In this document: positions 1-8,953 of the stretch, piece by piece
Numbering within the stretch: the first letter of the stretch is position 1
How the letters are laid out: each line of letters starts with the position of its first letter
Assembly: GCF_013388255.1 (NCBI RefSeq)
Contig: NZ_CP058215.1
Location: 1,860,001 to 1,924,000, forward strand
Direction of reading: 5' to 3'
DNA from: Methanolobus zinderi
GTDB taxonomy: Archaea; Halobacteriota; Methanosarcinia; Methanosarcinales; Methanosarcinaceae
DNA length: 64,000 nucleotides
Notes under the pieces: generated by a model
The model's database searches: none
What the model was told of the DNA's origin: nothing
What the model saw: only the letters and a program-made list of their open reading frames with translations
Made by a program: the position numbers and the translations under genes

Positions 1-653
1 GCCACACATGCAGCAAGCAGTTCCGGTCTTGTTGTTGCTATTTTGACTTTATCGAAATTCAGGAAATTCAGTTTAGTATCCCTTGCTTCATACTCGACCT
101 CTGCAAAGGCGATTGCCGTTTCACATCTGGGACACCAGTTGACAGGATGCTCCGCCTGATACACACGACCCATATCATACATCTTCCTGAAAGACCTCTG
201 GGTCTTGGAATAGTACTCAGGCTCCATTGTGACAAACTCGTTGCTCCAGTCGGTGGAGAAGCCGAGATTCAGCATGGTCTCACGCATCTTCTCTATGTTT
301 CCTCTGGTAAGTTCCCGGCACATACGCCTGAACTCTTCCCTTGGAACTGCATTTTTGGTTATGCCATGAATCTCCTCAACCTTTACCTCAGTGGGAAGAC
401 CATGGCAGTCCCAGCCCTGGGGGAACATAACATTGTAGCCGCACATTCTTTTATAGCGTGCAACAAAATCGATATAGCACCAGTTCAGGGAGTTTCCGAT
501 ATGGAAATTACCGGTCGGGTATGGAGGAGGTGTATCTATAATGTACTGGGGTCTTGTACTGTCATTCCAGTCGAAATGGTACATAGACATATCCCATGCC
601 TTTTTCCATTTTGGCTCGATCTCATGGGGAATATATTCTTTGGGAACCGTCAT
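1..653 (-). CDS. valS: Valyl-tRNA synthetase, N-terminal part (cut by window start)
   Basis: This class I aminoacyl-tRNA synthetase charges tRNA-Val in the cytoplasm. Reading the minus strand from the ATG at 653 gives an uninterrupted frame to base 1. It holds the class I nucleotide-binding signature as PTGNFHIGN, followed by the [13 protein letters not shown] block typical of the ValRS/IleRS/LeuRS group. The last codons read [12 protein letters not shown], the start of the editing (CP1) domain. About 218 of an expected ~860-900 residues are present, and the rest lies outside the window. A GGAGAG ribosome-binding site precedes the ATG, and an AT-rich TATA-like stretch lies about 20 bp further upstream. 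It is transcribed away from the ferritin operon. Identity is very secure. Confidence 0.96.
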   Translation of the reverse strand, partial: MTVPKEYIPHEIEPKWKKAWDMSMYHFDWNDSTRPQYIIDTPPPYPTGNFHIGNSLNWCYIDFVARYKRMCGYNVMFPQGWDCHGLPTEVKVEEIHGITKNAVPREEFRRMCRELTRGNIEKMRETMLNLGFSTDWSNEFVTMEPEYYSKTQRSFRKMYDMGRVYQAEHPVNWCPRCETAIAFAEVEYEARDTKLNFLNFDKVKIATTRPELLAACV

Positions 654-1419
654 TAGAACTCTCCGATAAATATTATATTGTGATAGTGTTTTTTATCCTA
701 CAGTGGTCTAAGATTATTTAAACATATAGTTAAATGTTTGCAGCTATTTTGCTAGCAGGATACCAAACTGGTAGTCCTTTTACACAGGACTGCACAGCTC
801 ATCATATCCTGTATAGAACATATATATTTCAGTTAAACGGCTCAGGGCAGCCACCATTAAAAAGTCCCAGCTACGGGCTACAGAGAACACATGCCTGTAC
901 GAAAGATTGTGGCCAGGAACTACAGCTTTTGTACCTTTTCCAGGAGCTTTGCCCCGGTGGAGTCAATAGCAAGCAATTGGTGTACGAATGAAGCATGCTG
1001 AATTGGATGGCAAACAGATACTGACATTTAACTACTGTAATCCTGACACAGGCAGGCATGTGCCTATTTGTGGGTCATACGCCATGCTATATTAATTTTG
1101 CGAATCTTACTTTAATTAACAGGGAAACTGCAAGAAAAGAAGACTAAAAGAAGACTTCTACAATAAAGTCAGACACCGAAAACACTTTATGTAAATCTAT
1201 CTAATTGAAGACAGGGGCGTTCTGGATTTTAAGTCCACAGGTGACGGATTGTTGAATATACGACAGTGGCATTGGATAGACACGGATACTGAACCTCTTA
1301 TTATGTATAGTGTCCGGAAGATTATGCCATAAGAATATTACAGCTTCTATCATGGAACAATCCGCCAGACGATCTACAAACGACCTATTATTGTAAAACA
1401 GTTTCAAAGGAGGAGTGAA
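654..1419. other. Long intergenic region, valS promoter and ferritin leader
   Basis: The left edge carries the valS promoter on the minus strand. The right edge has a TATA-like CTTTATGTAAA near 1187-1197 that could drive the ferritin operon. Between them, open frames on both strands (for example 734-991 plus and 871-1059 minus) have no convincing ribosome-binding site and match no family I recognise. A third plus frame reads MKHAELDGKQILTFNYC and onward to about 1100, directly after an in-frame stop, so a decayed gene is possible. No tRNA or transposase was seen. Confidence 0.4.
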
Positions 1420-1932
1420 ATGATAAGTGAAAAAATGACCAGTGCTTTGAATGAACAGATCAATAAAGAAATGTATTCGGCATATCTGTACATGTCCATG
1501 TCCGCACACTGTAGCAATGTCGGACTTGACGGATTTGCAAACTGGTTCATGGTGCAATACCAGGAAGAGATGACACATGCAATGAAGATATACGATTATC
1601 TTAACGAACAGGGAGAAAAGGTAATACTCGAAGCTATCGAGAAACCGCCATCCGAGTTTGGAACTGTGCTGGAGATGTTCGAAGCTACCCTTAAGCATGA
1701 GCAGTTCATCACCAGGTCCATACACGAACTCGTAGACCTTGCAAATGAGGAAAAGGATTATGCTACACAGATCTTCCTTCAGTGGTTCGTAACAGAACAG
1801 ATAGAAGAAGAAGGAAACGATAATGAGATCATAGCCAAGTTGAAACTTGTAGGAAACGAAGGCAACGGGCTTTTCATGCTTGACAGGGAAATGGCAGCAA
1901 GAACATTCAACGAACCAACATCAGAAGAATAA
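1420..1932 (+). CDS. Ferritin (bacterial FtnA-like)
   Basis: A 170-residue non-heme ferritin that oxidises Fe(II) and stores iron in a 24-subunit shell. The ferroxidase residues fall at the canonical positions for this family: E17, E50 and H53 (in EEMTHA), E94, Q127 and E130. The length matches typical FtnA proteins, and a strong AAAGGAGG site precedes the ATG. It is followed after 18 bases by superoxide reductase, so the pair probably forms one oxidative-stress and iron operon: removing superoxide and sequestering the iron that would feed Fenton chemistry. No heme-ligating Met of bacterioferritin is evident. Function is secure; a role in oxygen tolerance of this anaerobe is inferred. Confidence 0.95.
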   Translation: MISEKMTSALNEQINKEMYSAYLYMSMSAHCSNVGLDGFANWFMVQYQEEMTHAMKIYDYLNEQGEKVILEAIEKPPSEFGTVLEMFEATLKHEQFITRSIHELVDLANEEKDYATQIFLQWFVTEQIEEEGNDNEIIAKLKLVGNEGNGLFMLDREMAARTFNEPTSEE

Positions 1933-1950
1933 ACACATAGAGGTAAAACA

Positions 1951-2301
1951 ATGAATTTCGGAGAAATACTCAAAGGAAAGGAAGAAGAAGGTAAAGAGAA
2001 ACATGTCCCTGAAATAGAGATTATCAGAGGACATGGAAAAGCAAACGCTGATTTTGTACGCGTGGTAGTCGGCAAAGAGGTCCCGCACCCGAATACCGTT
2101 GAGCACCATATCGAATGGGTCGAGCTTTACGGTATCACAAAGAAGGGTCAGACAATTGACTTTGGCAGGATGAATTTCGAACCTGTGCACACAGAGCCTG
2201 TAGGTACATTCCACGTGAACAACATTGATGATTTCAAGGCATTCTGTGCACTGGAATACTGTAACATACACGGTGTATGGCAGAACTGCATTGAAGTCTG
2301 A
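1951..2301 (+). CDS. Superoxide reductase (neelaredoxin, class II)
   Basis: A 116-residue single-domain superoxide reductase that reduces superoxide to hydrogen peroxide without releasing oxygen. All ligands of the square-pyramidal Fe(His)4Cys centre are visible: H18 in EKHVP (with E16 as the sixth ligand in the oxidised state), H46 and H52 in HPNTVEH, and C104 and H107 in CNIHGVW. The N-terminal rubredoxin-like desulforedoxin domain of class I enzymes is absent, so this is a neelaredoxin. It follows the ferritin gene at short distance on the same strand and should be co-transcribed with it. Rubredoxin is the usual electron donor in the family; none is encoded here. Confidence 0.95.
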   Translation: MNFGEILKGKEEEGKEKHVPEIEIIRGHGKANADFVRVVVGKEVPHPNTVEHHIEWVELYGITKKGQTIDFGRMNFEPVHTEPVGTFHVNNIDDFKAFCALEYCNIHGVWQNCIEV

Positions 2302-2316
2302 ACAGGATTCTCTTCT

Positions 2317-2339
2317 ATATGGCACGATCGGTGCCATAT
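2317..2339 (+). terminator. Hairpin after ferritin-SOR operon
   Basis: A perfect 9-bp inverted repeat, ATATGGCAC and GTGCCATAT around a GATCG loop, lies 15 bases after the superoxide reductase stop and is followed by CCCTTTT. It is best read as the operon terminator. A regulator site for the small gene downstream is an alternative. Confidence 0.55.
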
Positions 2340-2408
2340 CCCTTTTATATTTGGACAGGCCAGCGTTACTATTGTAGTTTACTAAAACCACAACAGGAAG
2401 TGAACGCA

Positions 2409-2504
2409 ATGCTGGTACAACTCGCCATGAAACTGGCGCTGCTTGCTATGATAGCCGGTACGCTGACATACGTGTATCTCAGCTACATGGCACCATATAT
2501 GTGA
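2409..2504 (+). CDS. Candidate 31-residue single-span membrane peptide
   Basis: A short frame encoding an almost wholly hydrophobic peptide (core MKLALLAMIAGTLTYVYL) ending in YMAPYM. It has an AGGAAGTGA ribosome-binding site at suitable spacing and a TATA-like CTTTTATATTT about 65 bases upstream, just after the ferritin-SOR hairpin. I do not recognise a family. It could be a small membrane protein or a chance frame. A single transmembrane helix with no soluble domain is all that can be seen. Confidence 0.4.
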   Translation: MLVQLAMKLALLAMIAGTLTYVYLSYMAPYM

Positions 2505-2534
2505 ATTAAGAAAAGTGAAAAAAAGAAAAAGGGG

Positions 2535-3737
2535 TTATTTATTTTCACTATACCCGATCTCTTCATCGCTCAGATAACATGCAGGGTCATCAGCCCAGAT
2601 GTTATTGTGCACAGCCTCGGCTCTGACACGGAAGTTTCCGTTGCAGACGTCAAACCATTTACAGTTTGCGCATCTGTCAGCATTGGCTTTGATCAGAGGC
2701 TTGCGGTCTTTCAGACCTGCCATCAGGGGATCGGACGTATCGGTCCATATCTCACTGAACTTTCTTTCTTTGACATTTCCAAAACTGTAATGTCTCCAGA
2801 ACTGGTCCGGATGAACTGAACCGTCCCATGAAACGCAGCCTATACCGATTCCAGTGGAATTGCCACGATTCATCTGAAGCAGCTCAAGTACCTCTGCCGC
2901 ACGCTCAGGATCTTCTTTCAAGAGGCGCAGGTAGATATATGGACCGTCACAATGATTGTCAACTGTGAGTACCTCGACCATCTTACCCTTTGCATGAAGC
3001 TCCCGAGTCCTGTCTATAAGCAGGTCGACGGTCTCCCTGGATTCTTCAAGGGAAAGGTCTTCTTCTCTCATATCAGAGCCCCTGCCTGAGTATACCAGAT
3101 GGTAGAAACAGATACGAGGAATGTTCTCCTTTTCAAGCAGATCGAATATCTCGGGAATATCCTCTACATTGTGCCGGTTAATGGTAAAACGCAAGCCCAC
3201 CTTGATACCCGCTGCCTGACAGTTACGTACCCCCTGCAGGGCTTTATCGAAGGCTCCCTCTACTCCCCTGAACTTATCATTCGTCTCTCTCATACCATCC
3301 AGGGATATCCCTACATAGGAGAGACCTATTTCCTTGAGCTCGCGGGCTTTTTCCTCGCTTATTAGAGTACCGTTGGTTGAAATGACCGCACGGATACCCT
3401 TTGAGGTCGCATAGGCTGCAAGTTCGGTAAGGTCCTTGCGCATCAGGGGCTCTCCTCCTGAGAAAAGGATTACGGGGCTGCCAAATTCCGCAAGGTCATC
3501 TATGAGTTCCTTTCCCTGTTCGGTGCTGAGCTCATCCTGGTACTCAATATCCTTAGAGTGGGCATAGCAGTGAACACATTTTAAGTTGCAGCGTCTGGTC
3601 ACGTTCCAAACGACAACGGGTTTCTTATCTTTGGAAAACTGGAGCAGGTGGGAGGGAAGTTTTTTTGATTCACGGCCGTAGCGCAACGCGTCAGAAGGTT
3701 CTACGGTTCTGCAGTATAGTTTTGAAATGCCTATCAT
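2535..3737 (-). CDS. ahbC: 12,18-didecarboxysiroheme deacetylase AhbC (radical SAM/SPASM)
   Basis: Radical SAM enzyme of the siroheme-dependent heme pathway. It removes the acetate side chains of didecarboxysiroheme to give Fe-coproporphyrin III. The MIGISKLYC start is characteristic of AhbC. The SAM cluster motif is C50-x3-C54-x2-C57 (RRCNLKCVHCYA), followed by FSGGEPL. A C-terminal SPASM region (RCANCKWFDVCNG, then DPAC) should bind a second cluster. I place the start at the ATG with a GGGAG site (400 residues); a frame extending 20 residues upstream exists but has no homology feel. It lies downstream of cobA and hemD on the same strand, which fits its substrate route. AhbD (same superfamily) is the main alternative. 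Confidence 0.85.
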   Translation of the reverse strand: MIGISKLYCRTVEPSDALRYGRESKKLPSHLLQFSKDKKPVVVWNVTRRCNLKCVHCYAHSKDIEYQDELSTEQGKELIDDLAEFGSPVILFSGGEPLMRKDLTELAAYATSKGIRAVISTNGTLISEEKARELKEIGLSYVGISLDGMRETNDKFRGVEGAFDKALQGVRNCQAAGIKVGLRFTINRHNVEDIPEIFDLLEKENIPRICFYHLVYSGRGSDMREEDLSLEESRETVDLLIDRTRELHAKGKMVEVLTVDNHCDGPYIYLRLLKEDPERAAEVLELLQMNRGNSTGIGIGCVSWDGSVHPDQFWRHYSFGNVKERKFSEIWTDTSDPLMAGLKDRKPLIKANADRCANCKWFDVCNGNFRVRAEAVHNNIWADDPACYLSDEEIGYSENK

Positions 3738-3894
3738 TATAACGCTCCCTGAACTGGAATAATAAAAACCGGCCAGATATATGTGATATGCGATCACCTA
3801 TATAGTCATACTATATTATATCTGTGGTATACTTCCGGATATTTTGCTGGAGAAATAAAAATATAAAAAGAGCTGAACAGCAGTAAAATTTAAT

Positions 3895-4692
3895 TCAGGA
3901 AAGTTCTTCCTGAACCTTTTTCAATACATCCTTAAAAGTGAACCTATCGGGGATAACTGATACATTTATACCGTAATCTTCAAGCGTATTTCCAGTGGGA
4001 CCACCTATGGCAGCCACCAGGGACCTGTTAAGCGCCCGGATAGTCTCTTCTTCCTGACCACGGTTTCTGGCATGTTCTATGAAGTTGCGCACCATCATGG
4101 AACTCGTGAAGGCGAACACCCTTATTTCGCCATTCAACGCAGACTCGATGAGCTTGTCCTGCTCAGCACCTTCCGGTTTTTCAAGAGTGTAGACATTGGT
4201 CTCATAGACCGTAGCACCGCATTTGCGCAGACCTTCTGTGAGCAGTGTCGAGCCATAGAAACTCCTGGCGGTATCTATCACTTTACCTTTCACATCATCA
4301 CAGAGATAGTCGACAATGCCCTCTGAACTAAATACTCCCGGCATTCCCATGACAGCAATTCCCATCTCTTCAAGTGCCTTGCGGGTTGTGGGACCTATGG
4401 CCACGACATTTGTGGAATTCAAAGCTCCTATGAACTTATCTACGGACTCCGACTGAATCTTTTTCAGAGTGAAATCTATACCATTGGCACTGGTGAAGAT
4501 GACATAATCAGAGCTGCCCTCGAGTACTCTTTCCACAAAACCGTCGAACCCTTCATCCTTCATTTCCGTGATCTCGACCATTGGCACCATGACAGCTTCA
4601 AATCCCATGGATTCTGCAAGCTCCTTTGATTTTGCCATGTACCTCTCGGGTCTCATGATAGCCACTTTTGGTTTCCCGGACATTTCACTCAC
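3895..4692 (-). CDS. hemD: Uroporphyrinogen-III synthase
   Basis: HemD closes and inverts ring D of hydroxymethylbilane to form uroporphyrinogen III, the branch point to siroheme, heme, cobalamin and F430. The sequence has the two-lobe family pattern, with YVIFTSANGIDF in the first half and a C-terminal AFTSSMMVRNF block then AAIGGPTGNTL. The start is uncertain: GTG at 4692 has a GAGGTG site at good spacing, with GTG 4698 and ATG 4683 as alternatives. It begins just after the cobA stop, so the two are almost certainly one transcript, placing HemD directly before the SUMT that uses its product. Confidence 0.93.
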   Translation of the reverse strand: MSEMSGKPKVAIMRPERYMAKSKELAESMGFEAVMVPMVEITEMKDEGFDGFVERVLEGSSDYVIFTSANGIDFTLKKIQSESVDKFIGALNSTNVVAIGPTTRKALEEMGIAVMGMPGVFSSEGIVDYLCDDVKGKVIDTARSFYGSTLLTEGLRKCGATVYETNVYTLEKPEGAEQDKLIESALNGEIRVFAFTSSMMVRNFIEHARNRGQEEETIRALNRSLVAAIGGPTGNTLEDYGINVSVIPDRFTFKDVLKKVQEELS

Positions 4693-4701
4693 AGGCACAC
4701 C

Positions 4702-5472
4702 TCACTCAAAGGCCGAAGCCGGAAGTATCTGCTCGCCAAGTTCCCCGTGAAGTTGTACGACATCGCCTACCACTGTGATGGCAGGGGCCTTGACGCCTCT
4801 CTCTTTTGCAAGGTTGGCTATATTTTCCAGTACACCCACGGTGACCCTCTGGTCCGGGCGTGTTCCCTTTTCTATAAGTGCCACAGGGGTTTTCGGGTCC
4901 TTGCCGTATTTCATCAGTTCGTTGACATTTCTTTCAAGCATCTTTACACCCATAAAGATAACCAGTGTACCCTGGAACTTTGCAAGGGTTTCCCAGTCGA
5001 GGGCGCTCTCATCCTTTGTCGGATCCTCATGACCCGTAACAAAGGTTACCATGGAAGCATGATCCCTGTGAGTGACTGGTATACCAGCATATGCAGGAAC
5101 GGCTACTGCAGATGTGATACCGGGCACTACTTCGAATTCAATTCCCGCTTCGATGAGTTCTTGGGCTTCCTCTCCACCTCGTCCGAACATGTAGGGATCT
5201 CCTCCCTTCAGGCGCACAACACTCTTTCCTTCCTTTGCTTTCTCGATTATCAGCGCATTGATCTCATCCTGTTTTAAGGTATGATTTCCTGCATGCTTTC
5301 CTGCGTTGATCTTCTCCGTCTTTTCAGGGATGGAATCAATTATCGCCTTTCCAGGAAGCTGGTCATAGACCACAACATCAACAGAGTCCAGCAATCTGCG
5401 GGCTTTCAGTGTCATAAGCTCGGGGTCTCCGGGCCCTGAGCCAACCAAATAAACTTTTCCATATCGGGTCAT
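4702..5472 (-). CDS. cobA: Uroporphyrinogen-III C-methyltransferase (SUMT)
   Basis: SAM-dependent methylation of uroporphyrinogen III at C2 and C7 to precorrin-2, feeding siroheme, heme and the corrinoid/F430 branches. The 256-residue length is that of a stand-alone CobA-type enzyme without the CysG dehydrogenase/chelatase half. The N-terminal VGSGPGDPEL loop (residues 10-19), RLKGGDPYMFGRGGEE and VTFVTGHE are the standard tetrapyrrole methylase motifs. It is first in the cobA-hemD(-ahbC) minus-strand unit, and a weak AGGAT site precedes its ATG. Confidence 0.95.
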   Translation of the reverse strand: MTRYGKVYLVGSGPGDPELMTLKARRLLDSVDVVVYDQLPGKAIIDSIPEKTEKINAGKHAGNHTLKQDEINALIIEKAKEGKSVVRLKGGDPYMFGRGGEEAQELIEAGIEFEVVPGITSAVAVPAYAGIPVTHRDHASMVTFVTGHEDPTKDESALDWETLAKFQGTLVIFMGVKMLERNVNELMKYGKDPKTPVALIEKGTRPDQRVTVGVLENIANLAKERGVKAPAITVVGDVVQLHGELGEQILPASAFE

Positions 5473-5639
5473 GTTAGTGAAATCCTGTCTGTCTTATTTT
5501 GATTCTAATGAAACTTCAACTTATATATTCGTTGTTCCGGTAAAGATTGAACATAGGTATCTTTTATGTTCTTAAACAACAATATTAATTACAGTAAGAG
5601 CGTTTTATCCATATTCAACTGATATTGGGTGGGAGAATA

Positions 5640-6851
5640 ATGGACTTCTATCAGGAAAAGATCACAACGATACATAATTTCTACAGCGATACCGAGAGAA
5701 TATCACAACACCTGCATGACCTGTCCTTTATACGGCCTGCAGTCGTGGTAATACCGATGTTGTATCAGGAGATAGAGAATCCACCCCTGACACACATCAT
5801 AAACGAGCTGAACAAATGTGCATACATTAAAAAAGTAGTTGTGGCACTTGCGGCTGATGATCAGGAACAGTACAGGACCACGGTGGAATTTTTCAATAGA
5901 CTGGAACTGGACAACATGATCGTCTGGTGCAACGGACCTCGTATCTCCAATGTCATCAATGAGATGAAGGATAACGAACTGGACATCACGGCTTTCAGCG
6001 GCAAGGGAAAGGATGCATGGATAGCAATTGGGATTGCAAGTCTCTATGCTTATGCGATTGTGCTGCACGATGCTGACATCGTGACATACAACAAGGACTT
6101 TCCTGCCAAGATGCTTTACCCGATAATGAACCCGCAGCTCAACTTCTATTTCAATAAAGGATATTACGCCAGGATTAAGCTTGACGAGAAGACCATGCAC
6201 GGGCGGGTCTACCGTCTCTTCGTGCGTCCTCTCCTGGATACACTTGCCAAGGACGTGGAGTATGAATCAGAAACGCTTGAATTCCTGCAGGCCTTCAGGT
6301 ACACACTTTCTGGCGAATTTGCCTTTACAAGGGACCTGGCTCTTAACATCAGGGTACCTTCAGACTGGGGACTTGAAGTCGGTTTGCTTGCTGAGATATA
6401 CAGGAACACGACCATGAAGAAGGTATGCCAGACAGATCTTGGATTCTACGATCACAAGCACAAGGAAATGGGAAGCAGTCCCTCCGAAGGACTTGGCAAG
6501 ATGGTAAACGATATTATGGTCACCTTCCTGCGTATTGTGAACGAGACCACAAGCACAAACGTATCTGATACCTTCTTAAGAGGGGTCCAGGTAAAATACA
6601 GGAGATCCGCCCAGGACCTCATCAGGCAATACAATGCCGATGCCATCTGTAACGGTCTTCACTACAGCAGGCACCTGGAAGAGAAATACGTGGATCTGTT
6701 TGCCGACATACTGATGGGCGCAGGAGACCATTATCTGGAAAATCCTTCAGATGAACTTCTTCCAGACTGGGAGCGTGCTCTGTCTGCAATCCCGGACCTT
6801 CGCGAACGATTACGGGATGCTGTAAATGCGGATCTGAACGAGATCAAATGA
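5640..6851 (+). CDS. gpgS: Glucosyl-3-phosphoglycerate synthase
   Basis: Retaining GT81 glycosyltransferase that transfers glucose from an NDP-glucose to 3-phosphoglycerate, the first step to the compatible solute glucosylglycerate. The frame is 403 residues from the ATG with a GGGTGGGAG site; an upstream in-frame TTG is unlikely. The nucleotide/metal DXD motif is D144-A-D146 (VLHDADIV), preceded by SGKGKDAW. The protein matches my memory of the characterised Methanococcoides burtonii enzyme. The phosphatase partner gpgP is 9 kb away on the same strand. An inverted repeat GAACATA/TATGTTC at 5549-5571 sits in its upstream region and might be an operator. Confidence 0.9.
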   Translation: MDFYQEKITTIHNFYSDTERISQHLHDLSFIRPAVVVIPMLYQEIENPPLTHIINELNKCAYIKKVVVALAADDQEQYRTTVEFFNRLELDNMIVWCNGPRISNVINEMKDNELDITAFSGKGKDAWIAIGIASLYAYAIVLHDADIVTYNKDFPAKMLYPIMNPQLNFYFNKGYYARIKLDEKTMHGRVYRLFVRPLLDTLAKDVEYESETLEFLQAFRYTLSGEFAFTRDLALNIRVPSDWGLEVGLLAEIYRNTTMKKVCQTDLGFYDHKHKEMGSSPSEGLGKMVNDIMVTFLRIVNETTSTNVSDTFLRGVQVKYRRSAQDLIRQYNADAICNGLHYSRHLEEKYVDLFADILMGAGDHYLENPSDELLPDWERALSAIPDLRERLRDAVNADLNEIK

Positions 6852-6855
6852 CCCA

Positions 6856-6863
6856 TTTTTTTT
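6856..6863 (+). terminator. U-tract terminator after gpgS
   Basis: Eight consecutive T residues, preceded by CCCA, follow the gpgS stop in the short gap before the converging antiporter gene. This fits archaeal U-tract termination without a hairpin. Confidence 0.5.
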
Positions 6864-6868
6864 GAACT

Positions 6869-8116
6869 TTATTCGGGAGCCCATCTGTCCATAACAGGCC
6901 TGGCGGACAGTCCGTGTATGAACACTGACAGTACGATCACCGTGGTGACAATGGCAAGGGCTTCCCTGCTTTGTTCGAACCCTGCATGGTCAAAGGCATA
7001 GAGCAGATAGTATATGGACCCGATCCCACGGATACCATAGAATGAAATTATATATTTTCTGGATCTGCGAAGCTCTGTTCCTGCAAGGCCTATAAGGCCT
7101 GTCAGCGGCCGTATGACCATTATTATCAATAATGCGGCCGGGAGCATGTACCACTGGAAATCATTTATGAAGCCGTGGCTGATATATATCCCCAGTATTG
7201 TAAAAAGGATGACTATAAGAGTTCTTTCTATCTCTTCCGAGAAATCATGCAGGACGTTAAGATGTTCATGGGTGGTTTCCTGATATCTGAAAGCGCAGGC
7301 TGCTACAAAAACCGTGATAAAACCGTATGAATTAAAAATCTCAGCCAGGCCATAAGGCAGCAGTGTAAGGCTTATTGTCAACAGACCTACAGATATGGCT
7401 GAACTGTGACATTCGGGTTTTGGACAGTTAAATATTATTTTGGCCAGAAGCCAGCCCGTAGCCAGACCTATGAGAGTGGCTACGATAATCCTGTAAAAGA
7501 AATCCATTATCAGCCAGTCAGCGAACCAGAGTGAGGGACTACTCCCCACCAGCACCATGGCAATTGCCATATTGGTAAAAGGGAAGGCAAGACCGTCGTT
7601 TAATCCGGCTTCAGTGGTCAGTGCAAGTCTTGTATTTGAATGATCTTCGCTTTGCGGAGGTGTGGTCTGAATGTCCGAAGCCAGTACCGGGTCAGTTGGA
7701 GCAAGCACAGCCCCCAGAAGTACTGCGGTGGCAGGTGCAAGTCCAAGGAATCTCCATCCTAATAAAGCTATCAAAGCGATTGTCAGAGGCATGGTTATGA
7801 TCAGAAGCCTTGCTGCATAGCGCCAGCTATGCCAGGAGAAAGGTCGCGTAAGTTTGAGTCCCGCAGCTGTAAGTGAGATAATCACACCCATTTCGGTAAG
7901 TCTTTTGCCAAGGACAGGAGCTTCTCCCAGATGGGGAAGCGGACTTACAGGGAAAATGGAGAATACAGCCACTGCTATTAAAAGATAGACAACAGGTTCG
8001 GTGATTATATAGTCTGACAGGAATCTTGGAAACAACACTGCGATCAGAATTACAATTCCAAGATAGAACAGAATGACATCATATATATCAGGCGAAAATA
8101 CCTCGATCAATCCCAT
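6869..8116 (-). CDS. Na+(K+)/H+ antiporter, CPA1 (NhaP) family
   Basis: A 415-residue polytopic membrane protein exchanging monovalent cations for protons, important for pH and salt homeostasis. About 11-12 hydrophobic spans are apparent. The CPA1 functional motifs are visible: APTDPVLAS around D142, and TEAGLNDGLAFPF with N173-D174, the ND pair of electroneutral antiporters. The C-terminus has only a short cytoplasmic tail, so no regulatory RCK/TrkA domain is attached. It converges with gpgS, the osmolyte gene, which makes a shared osmotic role attractive but unproven. Ion specificity cannot be read from sequence. Confidence 0.9.
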   Translation of the reverse strand: MGLIEVFSPDIYDVILFYLGIVILIAVLFPRFLSDYIITEPVVYLLIAVAVFSIFPVSPLPHLGEAPVLGKRLTEMGVIISLTAAGLKLTRPFSWHSWRYAARLLIITMPLTIALIALLGWRFLGLAPATAVLLGAVLAPTDPVLASDIQTTPPQSEDHSNTRLALTTEAGLNDGLAFPFTNMAIAMVLVGSSPSLWFADWLIMDFFYRIIVATLIGLATGWLLAKIIFNCPKPECHSSAISVGLLTISLTLLPYGLAEIFNSYGFITVFVAACAFRYQETTHEHLNVLHDFSEEIERTLIVILFTILGIYISHGFINDFQWYMLPAALLIIMVIRPLTGLIGLAGTELRRSRKYIISFYGIRGIGSIYYLLYAFDHAGFEQSREALAIVTTVIVLSVFIHGLSARPVMDRWAPE

Positions 8117-8450
8117 ATTTAATTGACTGCCTCCATCATAAAATCAAAGTTTTGTACACAAACATCGGTGAGCTATTACGATGAGAACAATTATTGTTAA
8201 TTCATACGCTTGAAATAGATTTAAAAAGAATCATCTGAAAAATCCAATTTAAAAGTCAATATGGATGATTCATAAAATCATTGAATAAAAAGGTTAAAAG
8301 AGTGTTTCTGAAAATAAATTGTGAAATTCCTTTATATCCCCGTCCCTGATTTCCAGAACTGTTCTCTAGATTCCACCATCGATGACCATCCACCGGTAAG
8401 ACAGGTATGCAAGACAGTACCGTTTAAATTAAGTGGTCACCGAGTCAGGG
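8117..8450. other. Intergenic region upstream of the antiporter
   Basis: AT-rich spacer between two minus-strand genes. The only structure seen is an 8-bp inverted repeat, GAATCATC (8228-8235) and GATGATTC (8264-8271), about 115-155 bp upstream of the antiporter start. No gene or RNA was recognised. Confidence 0.35.
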
Positions 8451-8849
8451 TTATTTCTTGCTCAGTATGTAAAAGAGCATATCCCTGTTCAGCTTGCCCT
8501 CACGTTCCAGCTTGTTTACTATCTCTTCATCCGACATACCCTCGGATTTGAGCTCCTTGATCTTATCAAGAAGCGCCGGAGATACGCTGTAGTACTCATT
8601 GATATCCTTTCTGTGACCCCATACATCCCCTTCGATCAGTTTTATTCCCTGCATTTCCAGAAACATCTCGATCGATTTGGAAACCGTACGGCGATATGAA
8701 CTTGGTATCTGTATGACCTCTACTTTGGGACATGTCTGTACCAAGGAAAAAATATCTTTGTTTGATGGTCTGAAAGCAAGATGAATTACCTTCTCGTTTG
8801 GATTCAGATTTGGTATCTCCTCTCGCGAACTTACAACTCTGATCTTCAT
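8451..8849 (-). CDS. DUF1699 family protein
   Basis: A 132-residue soluble protein of a family I recall as DUF1699, restricted to methanogens. Characteristic blocks are HLAFRPSNKDIF, QIPSSYRRTVSKSIEMF and GDVWGHRKDINEYY. The C-terminal ~45 residues (KIKELKSEGMSDEEIVNKL and on) look like a small helical, HTH-like segment. A GAGG site precedes the ATG. No enzymatic motif or metal site is evident. It is followed on the same strand by the antiporter after 334 bases, so it is probably monocistronic. Function unknown. Confidence 0.75.
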   Translation of the reverse strand: MKIRVVSSREEIPNLNPNEKVIHLAFRPSNKDIFSLVQTCPKVEVIQIPSSYRRTVSKSIEMFLEMQGIKLIEGDVWGHRKDINEYYSVSPALLDKIKELKSEGMSDEEIVNKLEREGKLNRDMLFYILSKK

Positions 8850-8938
8850 GAAACTTCCTCACTTAAAGTCCTTCAGGTGAAGAACTTACTAAATTAGTGT
8901 ATGTGCTTACCTATTAAATAATTACCGATTTACAGGAC

Positions 8939-8947
8939 AAAAAAAAA
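8939..8947 (-). terminator. U-tract terminator after hisD
   Basis: A run of nine A on the plus strand gives U9 in the hisD transcript, seven bases after its stop codon. Confidence 0.5.
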
Positions 8948-8953
8948 GGATTG

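Noticed and set aside
147-656. Plus-strand frame of 169 codons opposite the window's left edge
   Set aside because: It is antisense to the valS reading frame, which has clear class I synthetase motifs; the plus frame has no ribosome-binding site or family pattern.
734-991. 85-codon frame between valS and ferritin as a real gene
   Set aside because: Frames on both strands are of similar length here, none has a good start site, and no family is recognisable.
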